52,973 nt of DNA from an uncultured Lachnospiraceae bacterium (lineage in GTDB: Bacteria; Bacillota; Clostridia; Lachnospirales; Lachnospiraceae), in NCBI GenBank assembly GCA_910587955.1, contig CAJUNN010000008.1, forward strand, positions 26,057-79,029, in the 5' to 3' direction. Made by a program: the position numbers and the translations under genes. Numbering within the stretch: position 1 is the stretch's first letter; each line of letters opens with the position of its first letter. The notes under the pieces are model-generated. The model searched no databases. It was given only the letters and a program-made list of their open reading frames with translations, and had not been told where the DNA came from. Below, piece by piece: positions 33,385 to 41,126 of this stretch.

Positions 33385-34006
33385 TTACAAATATCGTTTA
33401 ACAGATGAAACGTTGGCGCTTCTTAGAACTTTTCAAAGTCTGGCATGGAAGCAAACACATTCCATTTATATGTCATACCATGAGCGTTTAGTGGACATAT
33501 ATACTTCAAAAAAGAAAATGACAATGATGCCTGTAAAGATTAATGGGAATGATTTTAAGTTTTCCGTTGGAAAGCATAATGAATTACAAAAGGCCATTAT
33601 TGAACAGTTTGCACCAAGGTTTGCACCTGGTGCTGAATGTTTGTATGTTGGTGATACGATTGAAAAAGATTTAGTTAAGAATACAGAGAAATTAGCTGAA
33701 TTAGGATTTGAGATTACGCTGCATGATAAAATGCCGGATGTTGTATTGTATCGTAAAGATGTGAATTGGATTTATTTTATCGAATCAGTAACTTCAGTTG
33801 GCCCAATGAACCCGAAACGATTGATAGAGATTCAAGACATGACAAAAAAAGTAAATGCAGGTAAGATTTTTGTTACAGCATTTTTAGATTTTAAAACGTA
33901 TAAAAAATTTTCAGAAGACTTGGCATGGGAAACAGAAGTGTGGATTGCTGATATGCCAGAGCATATGATTCATTTAAACGGGGATCAATTTATGGGACCT
34001 AGGTAA
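33380..34006 (+). pseudogene. C-terminal remnant of a BsuBI/PstI-family restriction endonuclease
   Basis: About 208 residues, in the frame after the methyltransferase stop, with no ribosome site or credible start of its own. It keeps the catalytic domain: KMPDVVLYRKDVNWIYFIES followed by VTSVGPMNPKR is the family's PD...E nuclease core, near codon 138. It ends naturally at TAG-like context with TAA 34004-34006. The N-terminal helix-turn-helix part of the family is missing, probably deleted along with the methyltransferase C-terminus. A nuclease without its methyltransferase would be toxic if expressed, consistent with loss of its start. Confidence 0.8.
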
Positions 34007-34037
34007 ATAAAATGGTTTGATGCTAATTGATTTTTAG

Positions 34038-34081
34038 AAACGCAAGAAGAGACCGGGATGCCCCGGTCTCTCCTTGCGTTT
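34038..34081 (-). terminator. Bidirectional terminator between the restriction remnant and the activase gene
   Basis: A stem of about 20 bp (34038-34057 with 34062-34081) with a short loop and a single A-C mismatch on the + strand, which becomes a G-U pair on the minus strand. It is flanked by short T runs on each side. The activase stop codon overlaps its edge. Confidence 0.8.
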
Positions 34082-37000
34082 ATGTATCATTCTCTTCTCT
34101 CAGCTTCTTATTGGCCGCCGCCAGCATAAGCTTCAGCCGGTTCACCTGATTTACCTCGCTGGCGCCGGGATCGTAATCGATGGCCACAATATTGGACTGG
34201 GGATACTGCCGCCGCAGTTCCTTGATGACCCCTTTTCCCACCACGTGGTTGGGCAGACAGCCAAAGGGCTGGGTACAGACAATATTGGGCACATCCATAT
34301 GTATCAGCTCCAGCATTTCGGCGGTGAGGAACCATCCTTCGCCGGTCTGGTTGCCCAGGGAAACAATGGAGGAAGCGGCATCCGCCATGGTGTCAATGTT
34401 CCCGGGCGGGGAAAAGTGCACGCTTCTTTGCAGGGCTTTGACGGCGGGACGGCGCAGCCATTCCAGGGTACGGATGCCTAGGCGGCCCATGCGGGCGCCG
34501 GAGCGTTTCTTGCCCAGGTAGTCAGCTTTAAATTCGTTGTTTTTAAAACAGTAGAGCAGAAAATCCATCAGGTCCGGCACCACGGCTTCTGCACCCTCCG
34601 ATTCCAGCAGATCCACAATATGGTTGTTGGCGGAGGGAGAAAATTTCACCAAAATCTCACCCACCACGCCGACCCGCGGTTTTTTCAGGGTTTCGTCAAT
34701 GGGAAGCCGGTCGAAGTCTTCCACAATTTCCCGGCAGATCCGGGCAAAACGCCGGCGGGATACGTGCTTTTGGGATACGAAGTCCCGGCAGGCCTGTTTC
34801 CACTTTTCATGAAGGGCGTCTGCAGATCCCGGAACCTTCTCATAGGGCCGCATCCGGTAGAGGACCCGGAGGAAGATGTCGCCGAAGGCCAGGCCGTACA
34901 TGGATTTGATCACAAGCTCCGGTGTAAGGCGGAACCCCGGATTGGCTTCCAGGCCGCTTAAATTTAAGGAGATGACCGGAATCTCGGGATAGCCGGCTTT
35001 GGCCAGGGCACGGCGGATAAAACCGATGTAGTTGGTGGCCCGGCAGCCGCCTCCCGTCTGGGTAACGATGACAGCCAGCCGTTCCGGGTCATAAGTTCCG
35101 GAAAATACAGCCGTCATAATCTGTCCCACCACCACCAGGGAGGGATAGCAGGCGTCGTTGTTAACGTATTTCAGTCCCATATCAATGGCCGACTTGTCGG
35201 AATCCGGCAGAAGCTCCAGATGGTAGCCGCAGGAGCGGAAAGCGGGCTCGATGATGTCGAAATGGATGGGGGACATCTGGGGACAGAGGATGGTGTGGGT
35301 CTTTTTCATTTCCTCTGTAAACACCACCCGGTGGTGGGCGGAGGAGACAATGCACCGGCACTGGTTTTTCTGTTCCCGCACGCGGATAGCGGAAATCAAG
35401 GAACGGATGCGGATGCGGGCGGCTCCCAGGCTGTTCACCTCGTCAATTTTTAGACAGGTGTAAATTTTGCCGGAGTTGCTTAAAATATCACTCACCTGAT
35501 CGGTGGTTACGGCGTCCAGGCCGCAGCCGAAAGAGTTGAGCTGGATAAGGTCCAGATCGTCCCGGGTCTTTACAAAACCGGCGGCGGCGTACAGGCGGGA
35601 ATGGTACATCCACTGATCCGTTACCAGAAGGGGACGCTCCACCTTATACAGGTGGCTTACGGAGTCCTCCGTGAGCACGGCCATGCCGTAGGAGTTAATA
35701 AGCTCCGGGATGCCGTGGTTGATTTCCGGATCCATGTGGTAAGGCCGTCCGGCCAGCACAATGCCGTGCCGGCCTGTTTTGCGCAGAAATTCCAGGGTTT
35801 CTTCACCCTTTCGCATCATGTCTTCCCGGACCGTCTCCAACTCTTTCCACGCCTTTTTCACAGCGAAGGAAATTTCCTCCTTCGGAATGTGGTACCGGTG
35901 GAGAAATTCTTCCGTCAGGCGTTTTTCCAGAATCTCTTCGTTTTCAAAGGAGAGAAATGGATTGAAGAAATCAATGCTTCCATCCTGCAGCTCGTCAATG
36001 TTGTTTTTGATGTTCTCCGGGTAAGAAGTCACAATGGGGCAGTTATAGTGATTGCCCGCATCAGGAAATTCTTTCCGCTCAAAGGGAACGGAGGGGTAGA
36101 AGATAAAATCTATGCCCTGCCGGATAAGCCAGGTCACATGTCCGTGGGCCAGCTTTGCCGGGTAACACTCGGATTCACTGGGAATGGATTCAATTCCCAG
36201 CTCGTAAATCTTCCGGGTAGAGGCTGGGGAGAGGACTACCTGGTATTTCAGCTCCGTAAAAAAGGTAAACCAGAAGGGATAGTTTTCATAAAAATTCAGG
36301 ATCCGGGGAATTCCCACTTTTCCCCGCACTGCCTCATCTGCAGGCAGAGGCGTGTAGCCGAATATCCGCTTCTGCTTGTAGGCATAGAGGTTGGGCAGGT
36401 GATCCTTGTTGGGTTCTTTGCCGATACCCCGCTCGCAGCGGTTTCCTGAAATAAACTGGCGGCCGCCCGTAAACCGGTTGATGGTCAGGCGGCAGCTATT
36501 GGTGCAGCCTTTGCATTTGGACATGGTGGTGGTGAATTCCAGGCGGTTGATCTGGTCAATGGAGAGCATGGTAGTCTCCAAACCTTCCTGATAACGTTCC
36601 CTGGCAATGAGGGCGGCTCCAAAGGCCCCCATAATTCCGGCAATATCCGGGCGGACGGCTTCACATCCGGCAATTTTCTCAAAGCTGCGCAGAATAGCGT
36701 CATTGTAGAAGGTTCCGCCCTGTACCACAATGTGCCGTCCGAGGGCCGAAGCGTCGGACACTTTGATTACCTTAAAGAGGGCGTTTTTGATAACCGAGTA
36801 AGCCAGCCCGGCAGAAATATCCCGGACGGAGGCGCCCTCTTTCTGGGCCTGTTTTACCTTGGAATTCATAAATACGGTACAGCGGGTGCCCAGGTCAATG
36901 GGATGCTCCGCAAAGAGGGCTTCTTTTGCAAAATCCTCCACACTGTAATTGAGGGAGCGGGCAAAGGTCTCAATAAAGGAACCGCAGCCGGAGGAGCAGG

Positions 37001-38342
37001 CTTCGTTGAGCTGTACGCTGTCCACCGTGTGGTTTTTGATGCGTATGCACTTCATGTCCTGTCCGCCGATATCCAGAATGCAGTCCACCTCCGGGTTAAA
37101 AAACTCGGCGGCATAGTAGTGGGAGACGGTTTCCACCTCCCCCTCGTCCAGAAGAAGCGCTGCTTTGATCAGGGCTTCCCCGTAGCCGGTGGAACAGGAG
37201 CGGGCAATGCGGGCATTCCCGGGTAGAAAGCGGTAGATTTCTTTCACAGCCCGCAGGGCGGTCTTAAGAGGGCTTCCGTTGTTGCTGCTGTAGAAGGAGT
37301 AGAGAAGTTCCCCGTTCTGTCCCACCAGGGCCGCCTTGGTGGTGGTGCTGCCCGCATCGATTCCCAGGAAGCAGTTTCCTTCATAAGCCTGGAAATCTCC
37401 CCGCAGAACCTGATGGCGGCTGTGGCGTTCCTGAAATTTGCCATACTCATAGGAGGAGGTAAAGAGGGGTTCCATGCGCTCTACCTCAAAATCCATCTGA
37501 ATATGGGATTCCAGGCGCTCTTTCAGAGCTTTTAGGGAAGTGCCGGTTTCCAGAGGACAGTTCCGGGCCGCACCCACAGCGGCAAAGAGGTGGGAGTGTT
37601 CCGGGGAAATGATATGTTCGTCATCCAGTTTCAGGGTGCGGATAAAGGCAGCCTTTAATTCGGACAGAAAGTGCAGAGGTCCGCCTAAAAAAGCCACATG
37701 TCCCCGGATAGGCTTTCCGCAGGCCAGGCCGCTGATGGTCTGATTTACCACAGCCTGAAAAATAGAAGCGGACAAATCTTCTTTGGTCGCTCCTTCGTTG
37801 ATCAATGGCTGGATATCGGATTTTGCAAAAACGCCGCAGCGGGCGGCTATGGTATAAAGAGAATGGTAATTTTTCGCATATTCGTTAAGACCTGCGGCGT
37901 CCGTCTGCAAAAGAGAGGCCATTTGGTCAATAAAGGAGCCGGTGCCTCCGGCACAGATGCCGTTCATGCGCTGCTCTGCATTTCCGTTTTGGAAATAAAT
38001 AATTTTGGCGTCCTCACCGCCAAGCTCAATGGCAACGTCCGTCTGGGGTGCTTCCGCTTCCAAAGCTGTGGCCACGGCCACCACCTCCTGGACGAAGGGA
38101 AATCCCAAATGCTGGGCTAAAGTAAGTCCCCCGGAACCGGTGACAGCGGGGTAAACGGTAAGGCGGCCCAGCTGTGTTTCTGCTTTCTGAAGCAGGGCGG
38201 CCAGGGTTTCCTGGATATTTGCAAAGTGTCTCTGGTAATCGGAGAAAATCAGACGATGCTCCCCGTCCAGGACTGCAATTTTAACGGTAGTGGAACCGAT
38301 GTCAATTCCCAATGTATGTTCCGATGATTTGTTCATACACAT
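34080..38342 (-). CDS. 2-hydroxyacyl-CoA dehydratase activase, giant fused form
   Basis: 1420 residues. Two BadF/HgdC-type ASKHA ATPase domains come first: LGIDIGSTTVKIAVLDGE near 11 and FLGIDAGSTTTKAALVGQ near 322. The bridging [4Fe-4S] cysteines are recognisable in each: GICAGGTGSF and ARCGVFAKSD in the first, NEACSSGCGSF and GTRCTVFMNSK in the second. The middle carries CKGCTNSCRL near 610 and a DUF2229-like part (GIPRILNFYENYPFWF). The C-terminal third resembles HgdB/dehydratase subunits (GRPYHMDPEINHGIPELI, RIRSLISAI). ATP-driven electron transfer to a dehydratase is the known role of activases. No dehydratase genes are adjacent. ATG 38336 (MNKSSEH) is an alternative start; neither has a close ribosome site. 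Confidence 0.88.
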   Translation of the reverse strand: MCMNKSSEHTLGIDIGSTTVKIAVLDGEHRLIFSDYQRHFANIQETLAALLQKAETQLGRLTVYPAVTGSGGLTLAQHLGFPFVQEVVAVATALEAEAPQTDVAIELGGEDAKIIYFQNGNAEQRMNGICAGGTGSFIDQMASLLQTDAAGLNEYAKNYHSLYTIAARCGVFAKSDIQPLINEGATKEDLSASIFQAVVNQTISGLACGKPIRGHVAFLGGPLHFLSELKAAFIRTLKLDDEHIISPEHSHLFAAVGAARNCPLETGTSLKALKERLESHIQMDFEVERMEPLFTSSYEYGKFQERHSRHQVLRGDFQAYEGNCFLGIDAGSTTTKAALVGQNGELLYSFYSSNNGSPLKTALRAVKEIYRFLPGNARIARSCSTGYGEALIKAALLLDEGEVETVSHYYAAEFFNPEVDCILDIGGQDMKCIRIKNHTVDSVQLNEACSSGCGSFIETFARSLNYSVEDFAKEALFAEHPIDLGTRCTVFMNSKVKQAQKEGASVRDISAGLAYSVIKNALFKVIKVSDASALGRHIVVQGGTFYNDAILRSFEKIAGCEAVRPDIAGIMGAFGAALIARERYQEGLETTMLSIDQINRLEFTTTMSKCKGCTNSCRLTINRFTGGRQFISGNRCERGIGKEPNKDHLPNLYAYKQKRIFGYTPLPADEAVRGKVGIPRILNFYENYPFWFTFFTELKYQVVLSPASTRKIYELGIESIPSESECYPAKLAHGHVTWLIRQGIDFIFYPSVPFERKEFPDAGNHYNCPIVTSYPENIKNNIDELQDGSIDFFNPFLSFENEEILEKRLTEEFLHRYHIPKEEISFAVKKAWKELETVREDMMRKGEETLEFLRKTGRHGIVLAGRPYHMDPEINHGIPELINSYGMAVLTEDSVSHLYKVERPLLVTDQWMYHSRLYAAAGFVKTRDDLDLIQLNSFGCGLDAVTTDQVSDILSNSGKIYTCLKIDEVNSLGAARIRIRSLISAIRVREQKNQCRCIVSSAHHRVVFTEEMKKTHTILCPQMSPIHFDIIEPAFRSCGYHLELLPDSDKSAIDMGLKYVNNDACYPSLVVVGQIMTAVFSGTYDPERLAVIVTQTGGGCRATNYIGFIRRALAKAGYPEIPVISLNLSGLEANPGFRLTPELVIKSMYGLAFGDIFLRVLYRMRPYEKVPGSADALHEKWKQACRDFVSQKHVSRRRFARICREIVEDFDRLPIDETLKKPRVGVVGEILVKFSPSANNHIVDLLESEGAEAVVPDLMDFLLYCFKNNEFKADYLGKKRSGARMGRLGIRTLEWLRRPAVKALQRSVHFSPPGNIDTMADAASSIVSLGNQTGEGWFLTAEMLELIHMDVPNIVCTQPFGCLPNHVVGKGVIKELRRQYPQSNIVAIDYDPGASEVNQVNRLKLMLAAANKKLREENDT

Positions 38343-38417
38343 TTGCAGAATACTGATCTGCAGCCTCCATTTCTAAAAAAAGATATCTAGGATTGAGATC
38401 TTATTACACCAGTCTCC

Positions 38418-38446
38418 ATTATACGACATGATTTTTTTGAAAGCAA
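38418..38446 (-). promoter_or_regulatory. Promoter for the activase gene
   Basis: Minus strand TTGCTT (38441-38446), 17-nt spacer, TATAAT (38418-38423), giving a leader of about 70 nt. It overlaps a candidate + strand promoter (TTGAAA 38437-38442, 16 nt, TAAAAT 38459-38464), so the two directions may compete. Confidence 0.65.
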
Positions 38447-38526
38447 ATAAAAAAATTGTAAAATACCGCATAAGCCAATAGGGCGGATTTATCCCCATCA
38501 CCATTTCCCCATCCCTGCATACACTA

Positions 38527-38544
38527 TTCTATAATATTATAGAA
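38527..38544 (+). promoter_or_regulatory. Perfect 18-bp palindrome before the LysM gene
   Basis: TTCTATAATATTATAGAA is its own reverse complement and contains TATAAT. It lies 20 nt before the LysM start. It may be a -10 region with an overlapping operator. Confidence 0.5.
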
Positions 38545-38563
38545 GAAACTGAGGTGGAATTTT

Positions 38564-38761
38564 ATGGAATGCTGCCATGGCTTTCTCCATGTAGTCCAGA
38601 AAGGCGATACCTTGTATAGGCTGAGCAGACAGTACGGCGTCCCTCTTGCGGCAGTTCTGTGTGCCAATCCCTATGTAAATATTTACAATCTGCAGATTGG
38701 GGACGAGATCTGTATTCCCAGACGAATCCGGCCCAGAGAGGGCATGCCGGTTGACAAATAG
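38564..38761 (+). CDS. Small single-LysM protein
   Basis: 65 residues made almost wholly of one LysM: FLHVVQKGDTLYRLSRQYGV, then LAAVLCANPYVNIYNLQIGD and EICIP. LysM modules bind N-acetylglucosamine in peptidoglycan or spore-coat glycans. There is no signal peptide, so it may act in the mother cell during sporulation or bind another protein; this is an inference. ATG 38564 follows TGAGGTGG. The last codons contain the -35 box of the next gene's promoter. Confidence 0.85.
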   Translation: MECCHGFLHVVQKGDTLYRLSRQYGVPLAAVLCANPYVNIYNLQIGDEICIPRRIRPREGMPVDK

Positions 38762-38779
38762 GGGATACACTCCTATAAT
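38751..38779 (+). promoter_or_regulatory. Consensus sigma-A promoter for the rhomboid-like gene
   Basis: TTGACA at 38751-38756, 17 nt, TATAAT at 38774-38779, a perfect consensus. The -35 lies inside the final codons of the LysM gene, whose stop is TAG 38759-38761. Confidence 0.9.
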
Positions 38780-38818
38780 GGGATCAGTTTAAGCGAAAGA
38801 GAGGAAGAGAAGAACTGC

Positions 38819-39700
38819 ATGAACTGGATTGACAAGCTGGAACGGAAATTTGGGCGTTACGCTATCCGCAATCTCATGTACTATGTGATTGTACTGTATG
38901 CCCTGGGATTTATAGTACAGAACATGGCCCCGGAATTTTATACGGCCTATCTGGCACTGGATCCCACAGCCATTATGAGAGGGCAGATATGGCGGATTAT
39001 CACCTTTGTCATCTATCCGCCCAACAACAACATTTTCTATTTCCTGATCAGTATGTACCTCTATTACTCCATCGGAAGAACACTGGAGTACCAGTGGGGG
39101 GCTTTCCGCTTTAATTTGTATCTTTTCACCGGCGTGCTGCTGCACGTACTGGGGGCTTTTGTCTGCCAGTATGTGTTCGGGGTCAATCTGGGAATCTTTT
39201 TCGGGACCTACTATCTGAATTATTCCCTGTTTTTTGCCTTTGCCGCCACTTACCCGGATATGCAGTTCCTGCTCTTCTTTATCATTCCCATCAAGGCCAA
39301 ATGGCTGGGGATAATCAACGGAATCTATTTCGGCCTGACCATTGTGTCGGGATTTGTTGCCAATTTTTTGCCGTATACCGTGCTCGTAGGCATGATGCGT
39401 ATGGGAGTCATCGTACATCCTGCCTACAGTGTGATGGCACTTTTATCCCTGGGAAATTTCCTGATTTTCTTCTTTGCTATGCGCAATATGCACCGTTATT
39501 CCCCCAAAGAGATTCGCAGGCGGCGTACGTATACCCGCGGCGTGCAGCAAGGGCAGAGAAGTGCAGTTACGCATAAATGCGCCATTTGCGGGCGCACAGA
39601 GAAGGACGGGGAACAGCTGGAATTCCGCTTCTGCTCCAAGTGCAACGGAAATTACGAGTACTGTCAAGAACACCTTTTTACCCATCAGCACGTGAAATAA
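38819..39700 (+). CDS. Rhomboid-like membrane protein without catalytic residues, with C-terminal zinc finger
   Basis: 293 residues with about six hydrophobic segments between 15 and 225. AIMRGQIWRIITFVIYPP near residue 51 and TLEYQWGAFRFNLYLFTG near 90 match the rhomboid L1 region. Where proteases have GxSG, this protein has FFGTYYLNYSLFFAF; the His-Gly-Gly motif of the last helix is also missing. It is therefore probably a pseudo-rhomboid. After the last helix, CAICGRTEKDGEQLEFRFCSKC-type spacing continues to CQEHLFTHQH, giving a Cys/His cluster (about 254-290) likely to bind zinc in the cytoplasm. Function unknown. Confidence 0.75.
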   Translation: MNWIDKLERKFGRYAIRNLMYYVIVLYALGFIVQNMAPEFYTAYLALDPTAIMRGQIWRIITFVIYPPNNNIFYFLISMYLYYSIGRTLEYQWGAFRFNLYLFTGVLLHVLGAFVCQYVFGVNLGIFFGTYYLNYSLFFAFAATYPDMQFLLFFIIPIKAKWLGIINGIYFGLTIVSGFVANFLPYTVLVGMMRMGVIVHPAYSVMALLSLGNFLIFFFAMRNMHRYSPKEIRRRRTYTRGVQQGQRSAVTHKCAICGRTEKDGEQLEFRFCSKCNGNYEYCQEHLFTHQHVK

Positions 39701-39780
39701 AGCAAAATCTTCCTACACAAAGTACAGTGGTATCCGGGGCCGAAGAGTGTTATGATTTTAACAAACAATGAAACCGGAAA

Positions 39781-39982
39781 CCAGCGGAATCCCGGACAAT
39801 GCCCGGAAGGATTTATAGACGCAAAGCGGCTGGAAATGCTTCCACAGGCGGGTATTGGTAGGGATGAAGCGGAACTAAAAACCAGCGGAATCCCGGACAA
39901 TGCCCGGAAGGATTTACAGACGCAAAGCGTCTGTAAATCCTTCCACAGGCGGGTATTGGTAGGGATGAAGCGGAACTAAAAA
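39781..39982 (+). repeat. Palindromic repeat family A, copies 1 and 2 (tandem, 101-bp period)
   Basis: Each unit begins CCAGCGGAATCCCGGACAAT, has a central hairpin (39805-39843 and 39906-39944), continues CAGGCGGGTATTGGTAGGGA and ends GCGGAACTAAAAA. In copy 2 the hairpin is an exact 18-bp stem (GGAAGGATTTACAGACGC) with loop AAA; copy 1 has several mismatches. The tail of copy 2 runs straight into TAGGAGGA, the ribosome site of the transporter gene at 39999. A frame runs through both copies but codes for nothing recognisable. Confidence 0.9.
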
Positions 39983-39998
39983 TAGGAGGATACATACT

Positions 39999-40784
39999 AT
40001 GAATACACCAGCAGAAATCGCACAAAATTATGTGGGAATCGGAAAGAAAAAGACAGAGCTTCCCGCTGTCAAAATGTTTGTCCTTGGTATCCTGGCGGGC
40101 ATGTTTATCGGCTTCGGTGCCATCGGCTACCAGATTGCCACAGCCACCATCGGCGGCGGCCTGGGGAAATTTGTGGGAGCTTTTTTGTTCCCCACGGGTC
40201 TGGCTCTGGTGCTTCTCGCAGGAAGCGAGCTGTTTACGGGAAACTGTCTTCTGGTGATTCCCCTTCTTGAAAAGGAAGCCACTTTATCCGGAGTTTTGAA
40301 AAACTGGCTTTTTGTCTATCTGGGAAATTTTGTGGGAAGCACCCTGCTGGCCCTTCTTTTGGTTTTTGGGCATACGCCCTCCATGCTGGACGGGGCACTT
40401 CTGGACACCATCATGTCCGTAGCTTCCGCCAAAGTGGCCATAAGTTTCGGGGATGCAGTGCTGCGGGGAATCCTCTGCAACATTATGGTGTGCCTGGCTG
40501 TGTGGATGTCCTTCTCGGCCAAGACTGCCGGAGGCAAGATTGCGGCCCTCTATCTTCCCATCGTAGTGTTTGTGCTGGGCGGTTTTGAGCATAGCGTAGC
40601 CAATATGTACTATATTATGGCAGGTATCTTCTCCAACGGTGTGTACAGTGTGGGTGCAGAGGCAGTCAACATCGGAAATATGCTCGGCATCAACCTTCTG
40701 CCCGTAACCATCGGAAATATCATCGGCGGAGCATCGGTAGGTCTTGTCTACTGGTTCCTGTATTTGAAAAAAGCAGCAAAATAG
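39999..40784 (+). CDS. Formate/nitrite transporter family protein
   Basis: 261 residues with six membrane helices. Family signatures are ALVLLAGSELFTGNCLLVIP near residue 71 and VLGGFEHSVANMYYIMAGI near 189, the latter holding the central channel histidine; NLLPVTIGNIIGGASVG closes the protein. FNT channels pass formate, nitrite or hydrosulfide as pentamers. In a fermentative Clostridia, formate is most likely, but substrate is not readable from the sequence. Its ribosome site AGGAGG directly follows the tail of a palindromic repeat; a terminator follows the gene. Confidence 0.93.
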   Translation: MNTPAEIAQNYVGIGKKKTELPAVKMFVLGILAGMFIGFGAIGYQIATATIGGGLGKFVGAFLFPTGLALVLLAGSELFTGNCLLVIPLLEKEATLSGVLKNWLFVYLGNFVGSTLLALLLVFGHTPSMLDGALLDTIMSVASAKVAISFGDAVLRGILCNIMVCLAVWMSFSAKTAGGKIAALYLPIVVFVLGGFEHSVANMYYIMAGIFSNGVYSVGAEAVNIGNMLGINLLPVTIGNIIGGASVGLVYWFLYLKKAAK

Positions 40785-40799
40785 AGTTGAAAAACCAGC

Positions 40800-40828
40800 T
40801 TGACGAAGGCACTTCTATGACATATGAT
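40800..40828 (+). promoter_or_regulatory. Candidate promoter overlapping the transporter terminator, facing galM
   Basis: TTGACG at 40800-40805, 17-nt spacer, TATGAT at 40823-40828. The boxes lie in the 5' arm and loop of the terminator, so RNA starting near 40835 would lack the 5' arm and escape termination. Confidence 0.5.
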
Positions 40829-40848
40829 GGTCATAGAGGTGCTTTTTT
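40808..40848 (+). terminator. Intrinsic terminator after the formate/nitrite transporter gene
   Basis: GGCACTTCTATGAC pairs with GTCATAGAGGTGC (13-14 bp, with one wobble), followed by six T. Confidence 0.93.
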
Positions 40849-40896
40849 GGTATAAAAAGGCAGCAGGTGGAACTAGAATCCAAGCGGAACTAAAAA

Positions 40897-41116
40897 TCAG
40901 CGTAATCCCGGACAATGCCCAGAAGGATTTACAGGAGCAGAGCGACTGGAAATCCTTCTACAGGAGGGTATTGGCAGGGATGAAGCGGAACTAGAATCAA
41001 AGCGGAACTAAAAATCAGCGAAATCCCGGACAATGCCCAGAAGGATTTCCAGGCGCAAAGCGTCTGGAAATGCTTCTACAGAGAGGTATTGGCAGGGATG
41101 AAGCGGAACTAAAAAT
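40897..41116 (+). repeat. Palindromic repeat family A, copies 3 and 4
   Basis: Same unit as at 39.8 kb (TCAGCGTAATCCCGGACAAT and TCAGCGAAATCCCGGACAAT starts), with central hairpins at 40921-40959 and 41039-41077 that differ in sequence but still pair. The tail GCGGAACTA is partly duplicated between the copies (GCGGAACTAGAATC plus GCGGAACTAAAAAT). Copy 4 ends directly at the galM ribosome site TAGGAGGAAAC. Confidence 0.9.
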
Positions 41117-41126
41117 AGGAGGAAAC

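Noticed and set aside
39752..39979. Open frame through repeat copies 1 and 2
   Set aside because: It simply translates the repeats, has no ribosome site and no family resemblance.
39781..41116. CRISPR array
   Set aside because: Units are ~100 bp, contiguous or near-contiguous, diverged, and have no unique spacers of constant length; no cas genes.
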